In this document: in pieces, positions 24,466 through 34,849 of the stretch
Layout of the letters: each line of letters starts with the position of its first letter
Position numbering within the stretch: position 1 is the first letter of the stretch
Assembly: GCF_030272615.1 (NCBI RefSeq)
Contig: NC_081406.1
Coordinates: 243,777,218-243,841,217, forward strand
Reading direction: 5' to 3'
DNA length: 64,000 bases
From: Cryptomeria japonica
Taxonomy: Eukaryota; Streptophyta; Pinopsida; Cupressales; Cupressaceae
Notes under the pieces: generated by a model
What the model saw: only the letters and a program-made list of their open reading frames with translations
The model's database searches: none
What the model was told of the DNA's origin: nothing
Made by a program: the position numbers and the translations under genes

Positions 24466-27400
24466 CTTTACTTGGGGAGTTTACATCAAACCCTTCAATG
24501 GGTTGCAAGCCAAGATTTTTACAATGAAATTGGAACTTTTCTTTACAAAGTGGCTTGGTCAAAATATCTGCAACTTGGTCTTCCCCCTTGCAATAGAGGA
24601 GTGAAACTTGCTTGTCTTCAATTTGTTCTCTAATAAAGTGGTGTTGGAGAGGAATATGTTTTGTCCTTGCATGGAAAACTGGATTTTTAGCCAAGGCAAT
24701 GGCACTTTGGTTGTCACAATACAATTGAGTTGGTTCATGTTGAGGTAGACCCAAATCTTCAAGTAGTCTTCTAAGCCACAAGACTTCTTTGGAAGCATTA
24801 GTGCATCCTTTGTACTCAGCTTCAGTGGATCCAAGAGAGGTAGATTGTTGCTTTTTACTATTCCAAGAAATTGCTCCTGAACCAACAAAAAACAATAACC
24901 ACAAGTAGATTTCCCATCATTGGGATCTCCACCTAGATTGGAATCAATAAAACCTTTTAAAGTAAAATTAGAATTTGCATCATAAAACAAACCTACATTA
25001 ATAGTTCCTTTAATATATCTTAAAATTCTTTTAGCAACTTTAAAGTGTGTTTGTTGAGGTTTAGACATGAATCTTGAAACCAAACCAACACTATAAGCAA
25101 TATCTGGCCTAGTAAGAGTTAAATAATTCAAACTTCCAACTAATTGTCTATACAAAGTAGGATCAACAAGAGGAGTTTGCATATCAAGCATTAACTTAGT
25201 GCCTAATTCAATAGGAATTGAAACATGGTGAGCATCATTCATGTGAAACTTATCTATGAGATCTTGAGCATATTTACTTTGAGATAAGAAAATTCCTTTA
25301 GAGGTTTGCCAAATTTGCATTCCTAAGAAATAATGTAAAAGACCTAAATCAGTCATTTGAAATTTTTGATTAAGTTGAAACTTAATATCAGAAATCAAAG
25401 TATTGGAACTTGAAGTAAGAATCAAATCATCTACATACAAGATAATAATGATAATATCATCTTCACTATGTTTAATATACAATTTAGGATCATTGTTACT
25501 TCTAATAAAGCCTTGAGAAAGAAATAATGCATTAATCTTTGAATACCACTCCCTAGGAGATTGCTTTAATCCATAAATTGATTTCTTTAATTTACAAACT
25601 AAGTGTGCATTACCTTCTTTAATAAAACCAGGAGGTTGAGACATATAAATTTCCTCATGTAAATCACCATTAAGAAAAGCACTTTTAACGTCCATTTGAT
25701 GAATAGGCCAATTCATTCTAGAAGCTAAAGCAAGCACAAGTTTAATTGTAGGCATTTTAGCAACAAGAGCAAAAGTTTCAGTATAATCTAAGCCTTCAAT
25801 TTGAGAAAAACCTCTAGCAACTAATCTAGCTTTAAATTTACTAACTTGATTATTAGCATTCAATTTGGTTTTATAAAGCCACTTGCGAGAAACAAGATTT
25901 TTACCATGAGGCAAGGGAACTAAATCCCAAGTTTGGTTAGAAATTAGAGTATCATATTCTTCTTCATTGCTTTTTGCCAATGTGGTTGATTTTTAGCTTG
26001 ATCAAATGTTTTAGAATCATTAGAATTCATAATAGTAGTCATTAAAGCATAATTACAATAATTAACTCTTCTAGCTTGAAGTCTATCCATTCTAGCTAAG
26101 TATTCATCACTATCTTGAATTAAAGATTTAAACCATTTAGGTCTTCTTTTAGAAGTAATGGATTCATCACTAGAAGAAGAGTCATGAGGAGTAGAGTTAT
26201 TATTATCATCATCACTATCACTAGAAGGAATAGAAAGAGATGCATTAGGAGTAGGGTTAAGAGAAGGAGGTTGGTCCTCCACAAGCACAACTTTTCTTTG
26301 AGCAAGTTCATCATCCTCCACTTTAGAACAATCATGAATGCCTTTTTCTGCAATACAAACATCTCTTGCAACTTTTACCTTGTTAGTAATAGGATTGTAG
26401 ACTCTATAACCTTTTGTATTTTCATCATAACCAACAAAAATAAAAGGAGAAGATTTAGCATCTAATTTTTTTCTTTTCTTCTTAGGTTTGTGAACATAAG
26501 CTTTGGAACCAAAAATGCTTAAATTCTGCAAATTGGGCTTTCTACCAAACCAAGCTTCTTTAGAATTTTTATCCTTTGAGGCTTTGGTAGGTGTTCTATT
26601 AATTAAATAAGTTGCACAAGCCATAGCTTTAGCCCAAAACTTGTAATCCATATTTTTTGCATGCAATAAACATCTAGCCATTTCAACAATTGTCCTATGC
26701 TTCCGTTCTGCCACACCATTTTGTTGTCGTGTATAAGGAATGGTAAGCTCATGTTTAATTCCAAAAGATTTCAAATAAGAATTAAATGCATTATTGACAT
26801 ATTCTCTTCCATTGTCAGTATGAAGAATCTTAATTTTAGAACCAGATTGCCTTTCTACAAACATATGAAATTTAGTAAACACATCAAGCACTTGATCCTT
26901 ACTATGAAGGAAATATATCCATGTTCTCCTTGAAAAATCATCAACAAAGGTAAGTGCATACCTTGAACCTTGGATGGAAGGATTCTCCATGGGACCCAAG
27001 AGATCACTCTGAACTAAATGCAATTTAGTATATGCCCTCCAAGATTGACCATGAGGAAAGGGTTCTCTATGCATCTTACCACTGATGCAACCATTGCAAA
27101 CAATTTGAGAAGGAACAATACTAGGCAATCCATCAACCATAATTTCTTTTTGCATCATTGAAATATAATCAGAATTGAGATGGCCAAGTCTTTCATGCCA
27201 TATAGTAAAATCAATAGTAGTAAGCAAAGAATACTTTGGAGGAGAAAATTCATAGAACTTGAATAAGTTATCACTATCCATTTTAGCAGTAGCAATAACA
27301 TGATTAGTTTTTGGATCAATGATATAACATATGCCCTTATAAAAGTTAATCTTATAATCTTGACAAAGTTTAAGAACTGAAATCAAGTTTGATTTTAATT

Positions 27401-27701
27401 CAAGAACATAAAGAACATCATGTAATTTCCCATTAGGAACATTCACATCATCGATAGCTTCAACTTTGCAACTATGATTATTAGCTAATTGAACAGGAAT
27501 ATTAGAAGTATTAGGATGCAAAGATTCAAAACATTCTTTATGAGAAGTAACATGCTGAGATGCACCAGAATCAATAATCCACTCAAGTGGTTGAGAAACT
27601 TTATAAGTACATGTAAATGCATGACGAGATGAATTACCATTATTATTACCTTTCTTATAATGAGGTTTATGTTGTTGATTATTTTGATTATTTTGGTTCA
27701 T
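24461..27701 (-). pseudogene. pol: copia Pol: protease, integrase, RT, RNase H (frame broken twice)
   Basis: Minus-strand polyprotein in three overlapping frames. 27,701-25,944: protease with WIIDSGASQHVTS (active-site DSG), the GAG-pre-integrase zinc region (HERLGHLNS...VCNGCISGK) and the integrase core with its D-D-E residues visible in VQSDLLGP, HTDNGREY and GVAERKHRT. 25,980-about 24,890: RT beginning KWLYKTKLNANNQVSKFKAR, with MDVKSAFLNGDLHEEIY and the catalytic YVDDL. About 24,904-24,461: RNase H with GSTEAEYKG, YCDNQSAIALA and ADILTKPLCKEKFQ. Breaks lie near 25,960 (in the AMKKN region between integrase and RT) and near 24,885 (a T run in the RNase H segment). Both look like loss of one base. 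All catalytic motifs are otherwise intact, so the inactivation is recent. Confidence 0.95.
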
Positions 27702-28594
27702 GGGCTTTTTACCATTTGCTTCTTAAAACAATTATTAGTAATATGTGCATCTTTCCCACAATATGTGCAATGGGGTCTTGTTTGAGAATTATTCCTTTGA
27801 TTATTGTATGTATTATTATGATTATTATTATGATTATTATTATGAGAATTGTTATGATAGGATTTAGAATGAGATTGATAATTAGAACATTTGTGATTAT
27901 TATTATGATTATCATTATTATTATTATTATTGGATCTAAAATTATTATTATGATTTTGATCTTTAGACATAAAAGCATGTTCACTACTTTTAAGAGTACC
28001 AAATTGAATTAATTTAGCTTCCTCTTGATGTAATAAATTACGAAAAATATCATATGTTAATTGAGTAGCTAAGCTAGGAATAGCAAGTTGAGCATGAATA
28101 TTCGTAATAAATTGCTGAAATTGACGAGGAAGACATTTTTTAAGAATAAGATGAATTAAACGTAAATCAGCTAGCGTAACTCCTAAACCGGTTAATTGAC
28201 TATTAATAGAATCAAACTTTAATAAGAATTCATCCATGGTTTTAAAATATGTATACCTAAGATCTTCAAGTTGATCTTGAAGCTGAATTTTTCGGGATTC
28301 ATTTGAGCTATCATAAGTTGTTTTTAAAATTTTCCAAGCTTCATACGCTTTTGTACAATTTCCAATTAGAACATACAAATCAAGAACCATTGAAATACCA
28401 ATTAAACCAAGTGCTTCCTCATTTTGAGCCTTCCATCTATCTTGGTCGGCTTGAGGAGCAGTTGTAGCGGGCTCAAAAGTTTTGTCAGTTGCAACATCCA
28501 AAAGATGCTTGAAATGAAAAATAAAAGAAATATGTGTTTTCCATGAATGATAATTAGAACTATTTAATTTGACTTCCGGAATTAAAGTAGACAC
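27698..28594 (-). CDS. gag: copia Gag (UBN2-type capsid with CCHC zinc knuckle)
   Basis: 298 codons starting MSTLIPEVKLNSSNYHSWK, the usual start of plant copia Gag proteins. Residues of about 10-190 form the UBN2-like capsid region (YEAWKILKTTYDSSNESRK, MDEFLLKFDSINSQLTGLG). It is followed by a long Asn/His-rich stretch coded by AAT/ATT-like repeats, then a zinc knuckle CTYCGKDAHITNNC (CX2CX4HX4C). The frame ends just after the knuckle, and the Pol ATG overlaps the Gag stop by four bases. Copia elements usually translate Gag and Pol as one frame. The reading frame of Pol continues upstream of its ATG without a stop for several codons, so I think a single-base loss split the two. The frame itself is open, but the split means a Gag-only product if it is expressed. 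Confidence 0.9.
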   Translation of the reverse strand: MSTLIPEVKLNSSNYHSWKTHISFIFHFKHLLDVATDKTFEPATTAPQADQDRWKAQNEEALGLIGISMVLDLYVLIGNCTKAYEAWKILKTTYDSSNESRKIQLQDQLEDLRYTYFKTMDEFLLKFDSINSQLTGLGVTLADLRLIHLILKKCLPRQFQQFITNIHAQLAIPSLATQLTYDIFRNLLHQEEAKLIQFGTLKSSEHAFMSKDQNHNNNFRSNNNNNNDNHNNNHKCSNYQSHSKSYHNNSHNNNHNNNHNNTYNNQRNNSQTRPHCTYCGKDAHITNNCFKKQMVKSP

Positions 28595-30049
28595 GATAAC
28601 AAAATAATGGTTAGTAAAAAAAATTCCCTTTGATTAAAAACGAAAATTAACCTCCTTGATTAAAAATTGAATCAAATTTTAATAATTAAAAAAAATTATC
28701 AAGAAATATTATTTTCAATTTTTTTAATAACAAATTAAAATTGAAAAAGAACTTAAATTTTAATTAAACAAACTTATATTAAAAAAACTTTAAATCTTTA
28801 TAATAGCAAAATAAAAATTCTCTATATTAATAACTTTACTTAAAACTTAAAATTTTATTAAAATTTTATTTTTAAAAATGAACTCAACGAAACTTTACTT
28901 TTAAATAAACTTTTAAAAAGAAACTAAACTTTTTAAAGATTAAAACTTTTACATTAAATAATATTAAACTTTACTTAATGTTAAAGAGCTAAACTATTAT
29001 TTCAAAAAAGTTAACCAGCCTTATTACATGTAAGACAAAGAAACCTTAAAATTTTAAAGTTAAATTTTTAAATCTTATGATATACGTGAGAAGGATTATC
29101 CTTTGACTTTTTCTGAATTTAGTTATATGAAACGTAATAAAGCTACAAATAAATAAAACGTAAGAACAAATCAATACATAAACTATGATAAAAGCTATAC
29201 GTTATGACAGAGATAAACCAAAATAAACAGAGTTTGGTGCTGAGATACTCTGCAGGGAGGGACGTTATGACAGAGATTTGGTGCTGCAGGGAGGGACGAT
29301 AAGCAGAAAAAAAAAAAAAAAAAAATTACCAACTCAAATGCAGGTAAAATGGTTTCAGAAGTGTGCAAAGAGAGCACATGAAAAGATTTGAAGATAAGAG
29401 GAATCGAATATTAGAGTAGAGCAAACTAAAGATTTAGGAATTAATCAGAGCAAGCTTTAGATACAAGCTGCAAAAGATTTATCATATTTCTAGACAAAGA
29501 TAGATATGTAACTCAGATGATTGAGTTAGTATTTGTAAGTGAAATAAAACTTTAAATAGAATTATTTTAAACAGATTTAATTAGAGAGGAACTAAAATAG
29601 TTCTTTGAATCTGCAAACAGAAATAGTTAGAAAATATATAAACCAACAATAATTTGCAAGTGAAATAAAATTTTAGAACTTGCAAACAAACAGAGAAGCA
29701 ATGTAATAATAAATCAGATTTGGTGGCAAGCCGACCAAGCAGATTAAGGAGGCTGAGTTTGGCAATAAACCTTCCAAACTACTCACACTAAAAAAAACCA
29801 GAAACTTTGGCAGCAAGCCTTCCAAAAAAAATTTTGTTTTAATAAAAAAAACTAGAATAGAAAATTAAACCTGCAGGCAAACTTGTTAACAAGTTTGAAA
29901 AAAAAATTTAAAATCTGAAATAAAAAACCTGCACAATAGAAAATATTAGAAAAAGAACTTCTTCTCCTCTCAAGAATGCCTCCAACAAGGTGAACTCCAC
30001 AGAATGACAACCTTCATCAATCTCAACTTGAAACAAGGATTAGAAACTT
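28595..30049 (-). other. non-coding leader of the copia element
   Basis: About 1.45 kb between the primer site and the gag ATG, AT-rich, with an A20 run near 29,309. No coding domain is visible. A long untranslated leader is common in plant copia elements. Confidence 0.7.
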
Positions 30050-30061
30050 GCTCTGATACCA
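30050..30061 (-). other. primer binding site (initiator-Met tRNA) of the copia element
   Basis: The plus strand reads GCTCTGATACCA, so the minus strand has TGGTATCAGAGC, complementary to the 3' end of plant initiator-Met tRNA. It abuts the 5' LTR with no spacer. Confidence 0.92.
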
Positions 30062-30250
30062 TGAAAGGAAATACAAGAGCAAGGAAGAATAATAAAATCC
30101 AAGTAAGTTTATTGATGAAGTAAATGTTACCAAGAGAAATGCAAAAAACCTTGGAGCAATCACCCAAATGTGAAGAAGGAGGCAAACTTTTGAAAGGGGA
30201 AAAGCAAAGAAAAACCCCTTGTGATATTATGAATGAGGCAATGCCTAAAA

Positions 30251-30343
<93 letters not shown>

Positions 30344-30642
30344 CTCTTTACAATATTGTCATTAAGAAGAAATGAGAGAGGAGACATCTCTTAAATAGAG
30401 ATGAGGAGAGGAGTTACAAAGTAACTCCCAAATCTATGAATGCCACCATTCATAAAATATGTGTGCCATGTGTCCACATCCTCTTATGGAGGAAATCTAA
30501 TATTCCTTAATAAAGGAAAATAAAAGAAATGACTTGTCCTCACACATGTACTAGAAGACAAATTACATGTAGGAATTCCAAAGGAATATCCTAAACTAAA
30601 TACAAATAAACCTAAGCCAAGTAAGGATTAAATATTTTAATA
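30062..30642 (-). repeat. 5' LTR of the copia element
   Basis: 581 bp, starting TGAAAGGAAATAC. Its outer end reads TTTTAATA where the other LTR has TTTTAACA, so the terminal CA has become TA. The GT/GA tract (30,248-30,340) differs from the pure GA tract of the left LTR. Confidence 0.93.
30250..30340. repeat. (GT)n-(GA)n microsatellite in the 5' LTR
   Basis: About eight GT units followed by GA units with one GTGA interruption. It occupies the same place as the GA tract at 24,067 in the 3' LTR. Confidence 0.95.
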
Positions 30643-30767
30643 GTGACCATATGAGAAAGCCATAAAAATCCTCTTTATCTGAAAAATTTCAATGGTTAAC
30701 AATATTTAAACTTTTGTCACCAAAAGTTTTAACTTTCACTATTTCACAAATGGAGCAAACAATATGT

Positions 30768-30811
30768 ATATACATACATATATATATATATAGGTATATA
30801 CATATATATAC

Positions 30812-30866
<55 letters not shown>

Positions 30867-31241
30867 CATGTACATGTACATATATATGTGTGTGTGTATA
30901 TATATATATATATATGTATACATATACATATATACATAATACATATATACAATATATACATATACATATACATATACATATGTATATGTATATATATACA
31001 TATATACATATACATATATATGTATATATATACATATATACATATACATATATATGTATGTATATATGTACACACATACACACACATATATTGTGTGTGT
31101 GTGTGCGTATGTATACATATATACATACATATATATGTACATATGTATACATACATATATATGTATATATGTATACATACATATATACACACACACACAT
31201 ATACATATATATACATATACACATACATATATATGTGTATG

Positions 31242-31272
<31 letters not shown>

Positions 31273-31622
31273 ATACATACATACACATATATATGTGTAT
31301 ATATACATATACATACTTATATATACATACATACATACATACATACATATATGTATGTATATATGTATATATGTATATGTATACATATACATATCTCTAC
31401 ATATATGCACACACACACACACATATATATATACATATATGTATGCATATACATATATATACATGTATATGCATGCATATATGTATATATATATGTGTGT
31501 GTGTGTGTGTGACACACACACACACATATGTATATATACATATATACATACATACATACATACATATATACATAGATATATATACATAGATATATACACA
31601 CATAAATATATATATATACACA
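30768..31622. repeat. 850-bp compound microsatellite (TATG/TACA/GT/CA)
   Basis: Interleaved TATATG, ACATAT, GTGTGT and CACACA runs without unique sequence. Open frames of up to nearly 300 codons exist on both strands, but they are Tyr/Ile/His/Cys low complexity and follow from the repeat. It ends where an inverted giant-LTR fragment begins. Confidence 0.97.
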
Positions 31623-33283
31623 AATTTTAATGACAATATAATTTTTTATTAAATCATTGTTATTTGAGTAATTGTTTTCTGCTACTTTTTTTTTTAATTC
31701 CTTGCTTTGTATTTATTTTGGGTGTTGTGGCACCCATAGTGGTGGGAAGCCCTACCCATCTTGGGCTTACCCATGATGGTGGAGAGTCCACCCATCGTGG
31801 GCTTAACCACGATGGAGGGACCTCCACCACCACCGTAGGGGTCCATGGTGGATACACCCCTTGTCCCCCTCTCTTGACACTTTCTTTTCAGCTTGCAAAT
31901 AATAAATATATATAAAACAGAGTGTTAGTTTATTAAAAATAATTGCATGTTAATACATTTTAATACATGTTAATTCATTATTATGTAGATGTTAATACTT
32001 TTTTATATGTGTATTGATGTTGGTCAAATAATTAGATAAATAAATATATTTTAAATTTGGAAAATGTAGTTTAGTTGGTAAAATAGTATAATTGATTAAA
32101 AATGTTATATTTTGGTTAAATATAGCTACGTTTTCTTAAAGATAGTTATAAAGGGTTAAATTAGATGTATTTAGATTAATGTTATTAGATTTGAGCATGG
32201 AGGTATATTTGTGAAATATATATATGTATTTTGTTAAGTATAGATATATTTGGAAATTTGATATATTTTTTAGGAAGGTAAATGTATTTAGACTTATACA
32301 TATGTTATCTCATATAATTAATTTAATAATAGCCAATAGTAATAATGTATTACGTTACCTTAAATGATTGAATAATGAAATGTTAGTTTTATTGTGCCAA
32401 TTAATAGGAATAAAATGAGTATAATGATTTAAATTTGGGTTATTGGAAATTAATGTTAATTTGTATAAATGGATGTATAGAAGTTAATTTTGGACTTTTT
32501 GGTTATATGTTATGATTGGATTCTTCTATGCTTGGGATTATGAGACCCTATAATTGCTTTGACTTTTGTCCATTATTGTGGGATACCCGGTTATGTTATT
32601 AAATGCTTTTAGTTTCCAAAGACTAGGACAATGTTGATTTCCTTCTTTGTATATGGTTTCTCATCGTCATTTAATGTGATGCGTTTGGAGTCTTGTCTTG
32701 CATGACTTCTATGTTAGTCATTCATTATTTGTTGCTTTGAGCCTCCTTGGTTGTAATCTTGATTCTAGCAAGTCAATCAACCTTTCTATGGTAGAGGGGT
32801 TTAGACTCTTGGTGTTTTTGGGTGTCATAGACCTTGTGTTAGATTTTGGATTCCTAGGTGAAAGACAAGGGGGAGTGTCTTTCATTGGGGGTCGGGACCC
32901 AAAGTGGTTGCTAAGGTAACTCAATGAGAGTTTTGTAATCAAGTGAAAATTTAAAATAATGAACTAGGGAGGGTAGCTAGTTCACATTAATAAAGATTAA
33001 ATTGTTGCCTCTCTTATGCTCGAGTGCTTGTTTAGGACTGAGGTAATTAGAGAAGGTCTGGAATGGCTTCCACCAATCTTGTCCTTTCAAAAGGTTGGTT
33101 TGGTCCACTAGTGTTTGTATGGGGGTCAAGGGTTGGGAGAGGTCACCAAGGTAACCCAAGAAGGGGGAAGACATAGTGAAGACACTCTTCCCTATTGCAT
33201 ACCTAGTGGCCACTCTTGGATTTTTTCCATCTGTGGTTTTCTTGGGCCTCTATAAGTTGGTTGGTTTACTTTTGAGTTCCTTT
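31623..33283 (+). mobile_element. giant-LTR (LARD family) fragment, inverted, left part
   Basis: Reverse-complement match to the first half of the LTR at 10149. The clearest part is 32,700-32,945 (GGGGGTCGGGACCCAAAGTGG, CTCAATGAGAGTTTTGTAAT) against about 11,160-11,460. The fragment starts at the microsatellite edge, so roughly the distal half of the LTR is missing. A copia-derived element is inserted at 33284, and the rest of the LTR continues at 40155-40827. Confidence 0.75.
31736..31862. repeat. hairpin island, CCCAYC/GRTGGG stems
   Basis: Tandem small inverted units such as CCCATCTTGGGCTTACCCATG, CCCATCGTGGG and CCACCATGGACCCC-type complements. The stem sequence resembles that of the island at 14,735. 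It lies about 2.1 kb from the conserved LTR end at 40,827 when the inserted element is removed. Confidence 0.75.
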
Positions 33284-34225
33284 TGTTGGAAACCAATAAC
33301 ACTAAAACGGGGGGGGGGGGGAGGGGGGGGTGAATCAGTGTTATACTGGAATAATAAATTTTAGCCTTATTAAAACATTCATACACCAATTGGTATACTG
33401 GTACATACAAAATTGAAAGAAGTAAAGCAACCAATAAGCCAAACACATAAATAAGAATCACAACACAGATTTATATGTGGAAAACCTCAAAGAGAAAAAA
33501 CCATGGTGGGATTTATGACCCACAATATCAATCCACTGGCCATATGAAGAGATATTATAAAATATGAGGGGCTTGCACTTGCAGGAAGGCTTACATCCTA
33601 GAGCACACTGCTCAATCACAATAGGAACCTCACTGACTACATAAAATTCTAGAGTACAATATGGAGAAGTGAGAACTGCTAAGATAACATCTTCTATGCC
33701 AGAATATAGCTCCGATTTAAGCTCTGTCTGTTCTGGTCTAAATCCCTAAACCCTTTACTAGAATAACCCTTACAATAATTTCCCCACATACATAATCTCT
33801 CACATCATATTACATTCACATATCCATTATCCAACAATATATCTCTCATGTATCTCTATCAAAAATGATCTACCAAACTATCATATATACCCTATACAAT
33901 TTTTATGCCTTATGTCATCTTACAAAAATATACACAATATCAAATTACATGTCGGCCAGATAACATAAATATATAGACATTAAAATCAATTATCGATGTC
34001 GGATCCAAGATATGTTAGCCTCATTTACCTATAACCTTTACTAAACCATGTCGGTCAGTGTTGCCAGTGATCAAAGAAATCCATCTGTCCTGCCGGTGCC
34101 GATGTAGAATCTGTGAAGTGCCTGTCGGTACACCATAGAACCAAAACATGAAGTTGGAACACAAAATCATGTTGCCATCAATGAAAACATAGTGAAATCA
34201 ACCAATAGAGTGTCAATTGCCAATA
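33284..34225 (-). repeat. 3' LTR of the non-autonomous element
   Basis: 942 bp, from TGTTGGAAACCAATAAC to TCAATTGCCAATA (the terminal CA is changed to TA). A G run of about 20 bases interrupted once lies near 33,310. It has about 50 bp (around 34,005-34,055) that the other LTR lacks. Confidence 0.92.
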
Positions 34226-34237
34226 ATCTCCCCCTTT
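34226..34237 (-). other. polypurine tract of the non-autonomous element
   Basis: The plus strand reads ATCTCCCCCTTT directly after the 3' LTR, giving AAAGGGGGAGAT on the minus strand. Confidence 0.8.
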
Positions 34238-34849
34238 GGCATTGATGACAACACTAATGTGAAAAATGGTCAAGGTTTCATCTGTCGGTTTCATCCTGCC
34301 CTGCTCCCTCTGAGCTGAATATGCAAAATAATCCATATCTCCAAAAATCCATGACTCCATAACTCCCCCTAATGTATACAAATATTTTAATATTTTTCAT
34401 GAAGATACTCCTCCTCCTCTGACTTCAATGCCATTAAAAATTCTGAAAATAATGTCAAAGAATAAGAACTGTACAATGAATATACCCAAAAATGTCTTAC
34501 CGGAGCTTGACCAACTTTAAAATTTTTGGGTAAGCCTTCTACAATTACTCCACATAAGTATCCCAACCGGTTTTGAATGTGTCGCAAATAGATACAAGTC
34601 CACTCAATAAATGTGTAAAAGACTCATTCTCATTTACCTCTATCGGTGTGGGCTTTCCCACCATATCCATGCATTCTTTCTTGTGTAGACAAAGTGAATC
34701 CAATCATGGACTCGCCAAGCCTCTCAGACTTCTAGCTCTTCTAATTATTTTGTCTCTTTCCTTCTCAAGAGCAGAAATTTGGCTCTCCAAAATACAAAAA
34801 TTGACCATCAATTGATGTAGTCAATGAAATCAATCTGTCAAAAGAGTTC

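Larger units (their letters stand above)
23866..30642 (-). mobile_element. complete Ty1/copia LTR retrotransposon
   Basis: A 6.78-kb element on the minus strand, flanked by the exact 5-bp TSD GTGAC (23861-23865 and 30643-30647). LTRs are 23866-24453 and 30062-30642. The primer site complement GCTCTGATACCA (30050-30061) abuts the right LTR and matches initiator-Met tRNA. The PPT complement CCCCCCCTTAAG follows the left LTR. The coding order is Gag, protease, integrase, RT, RNase H, which defines Ty1/copia (integrase before RT). By eye the two LTRs differ by roughly half a dozen substitutions plus small indels and GA-repeat length, so the insertion is fairly recent. The coding frame is nevertheless broken three times by what look like single-base deletions. 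Confidence 0.97.

Noticed and set aside
26184-28012. Ile/Met-rich frames on the strand opposite or out of frame with copia gag-pol
   Set aside because: Shadows of the Asn/Ser-rich coding sequence and its AAT/ATT repeats.
30689-31636. Open frames of up to nearly 300 codons on both strands
   Set aside because: They consist of Tyr, Ile, His, Thr, Cys and Val repeats dictated by TATG/CA microsatellites; stop-free by composition.
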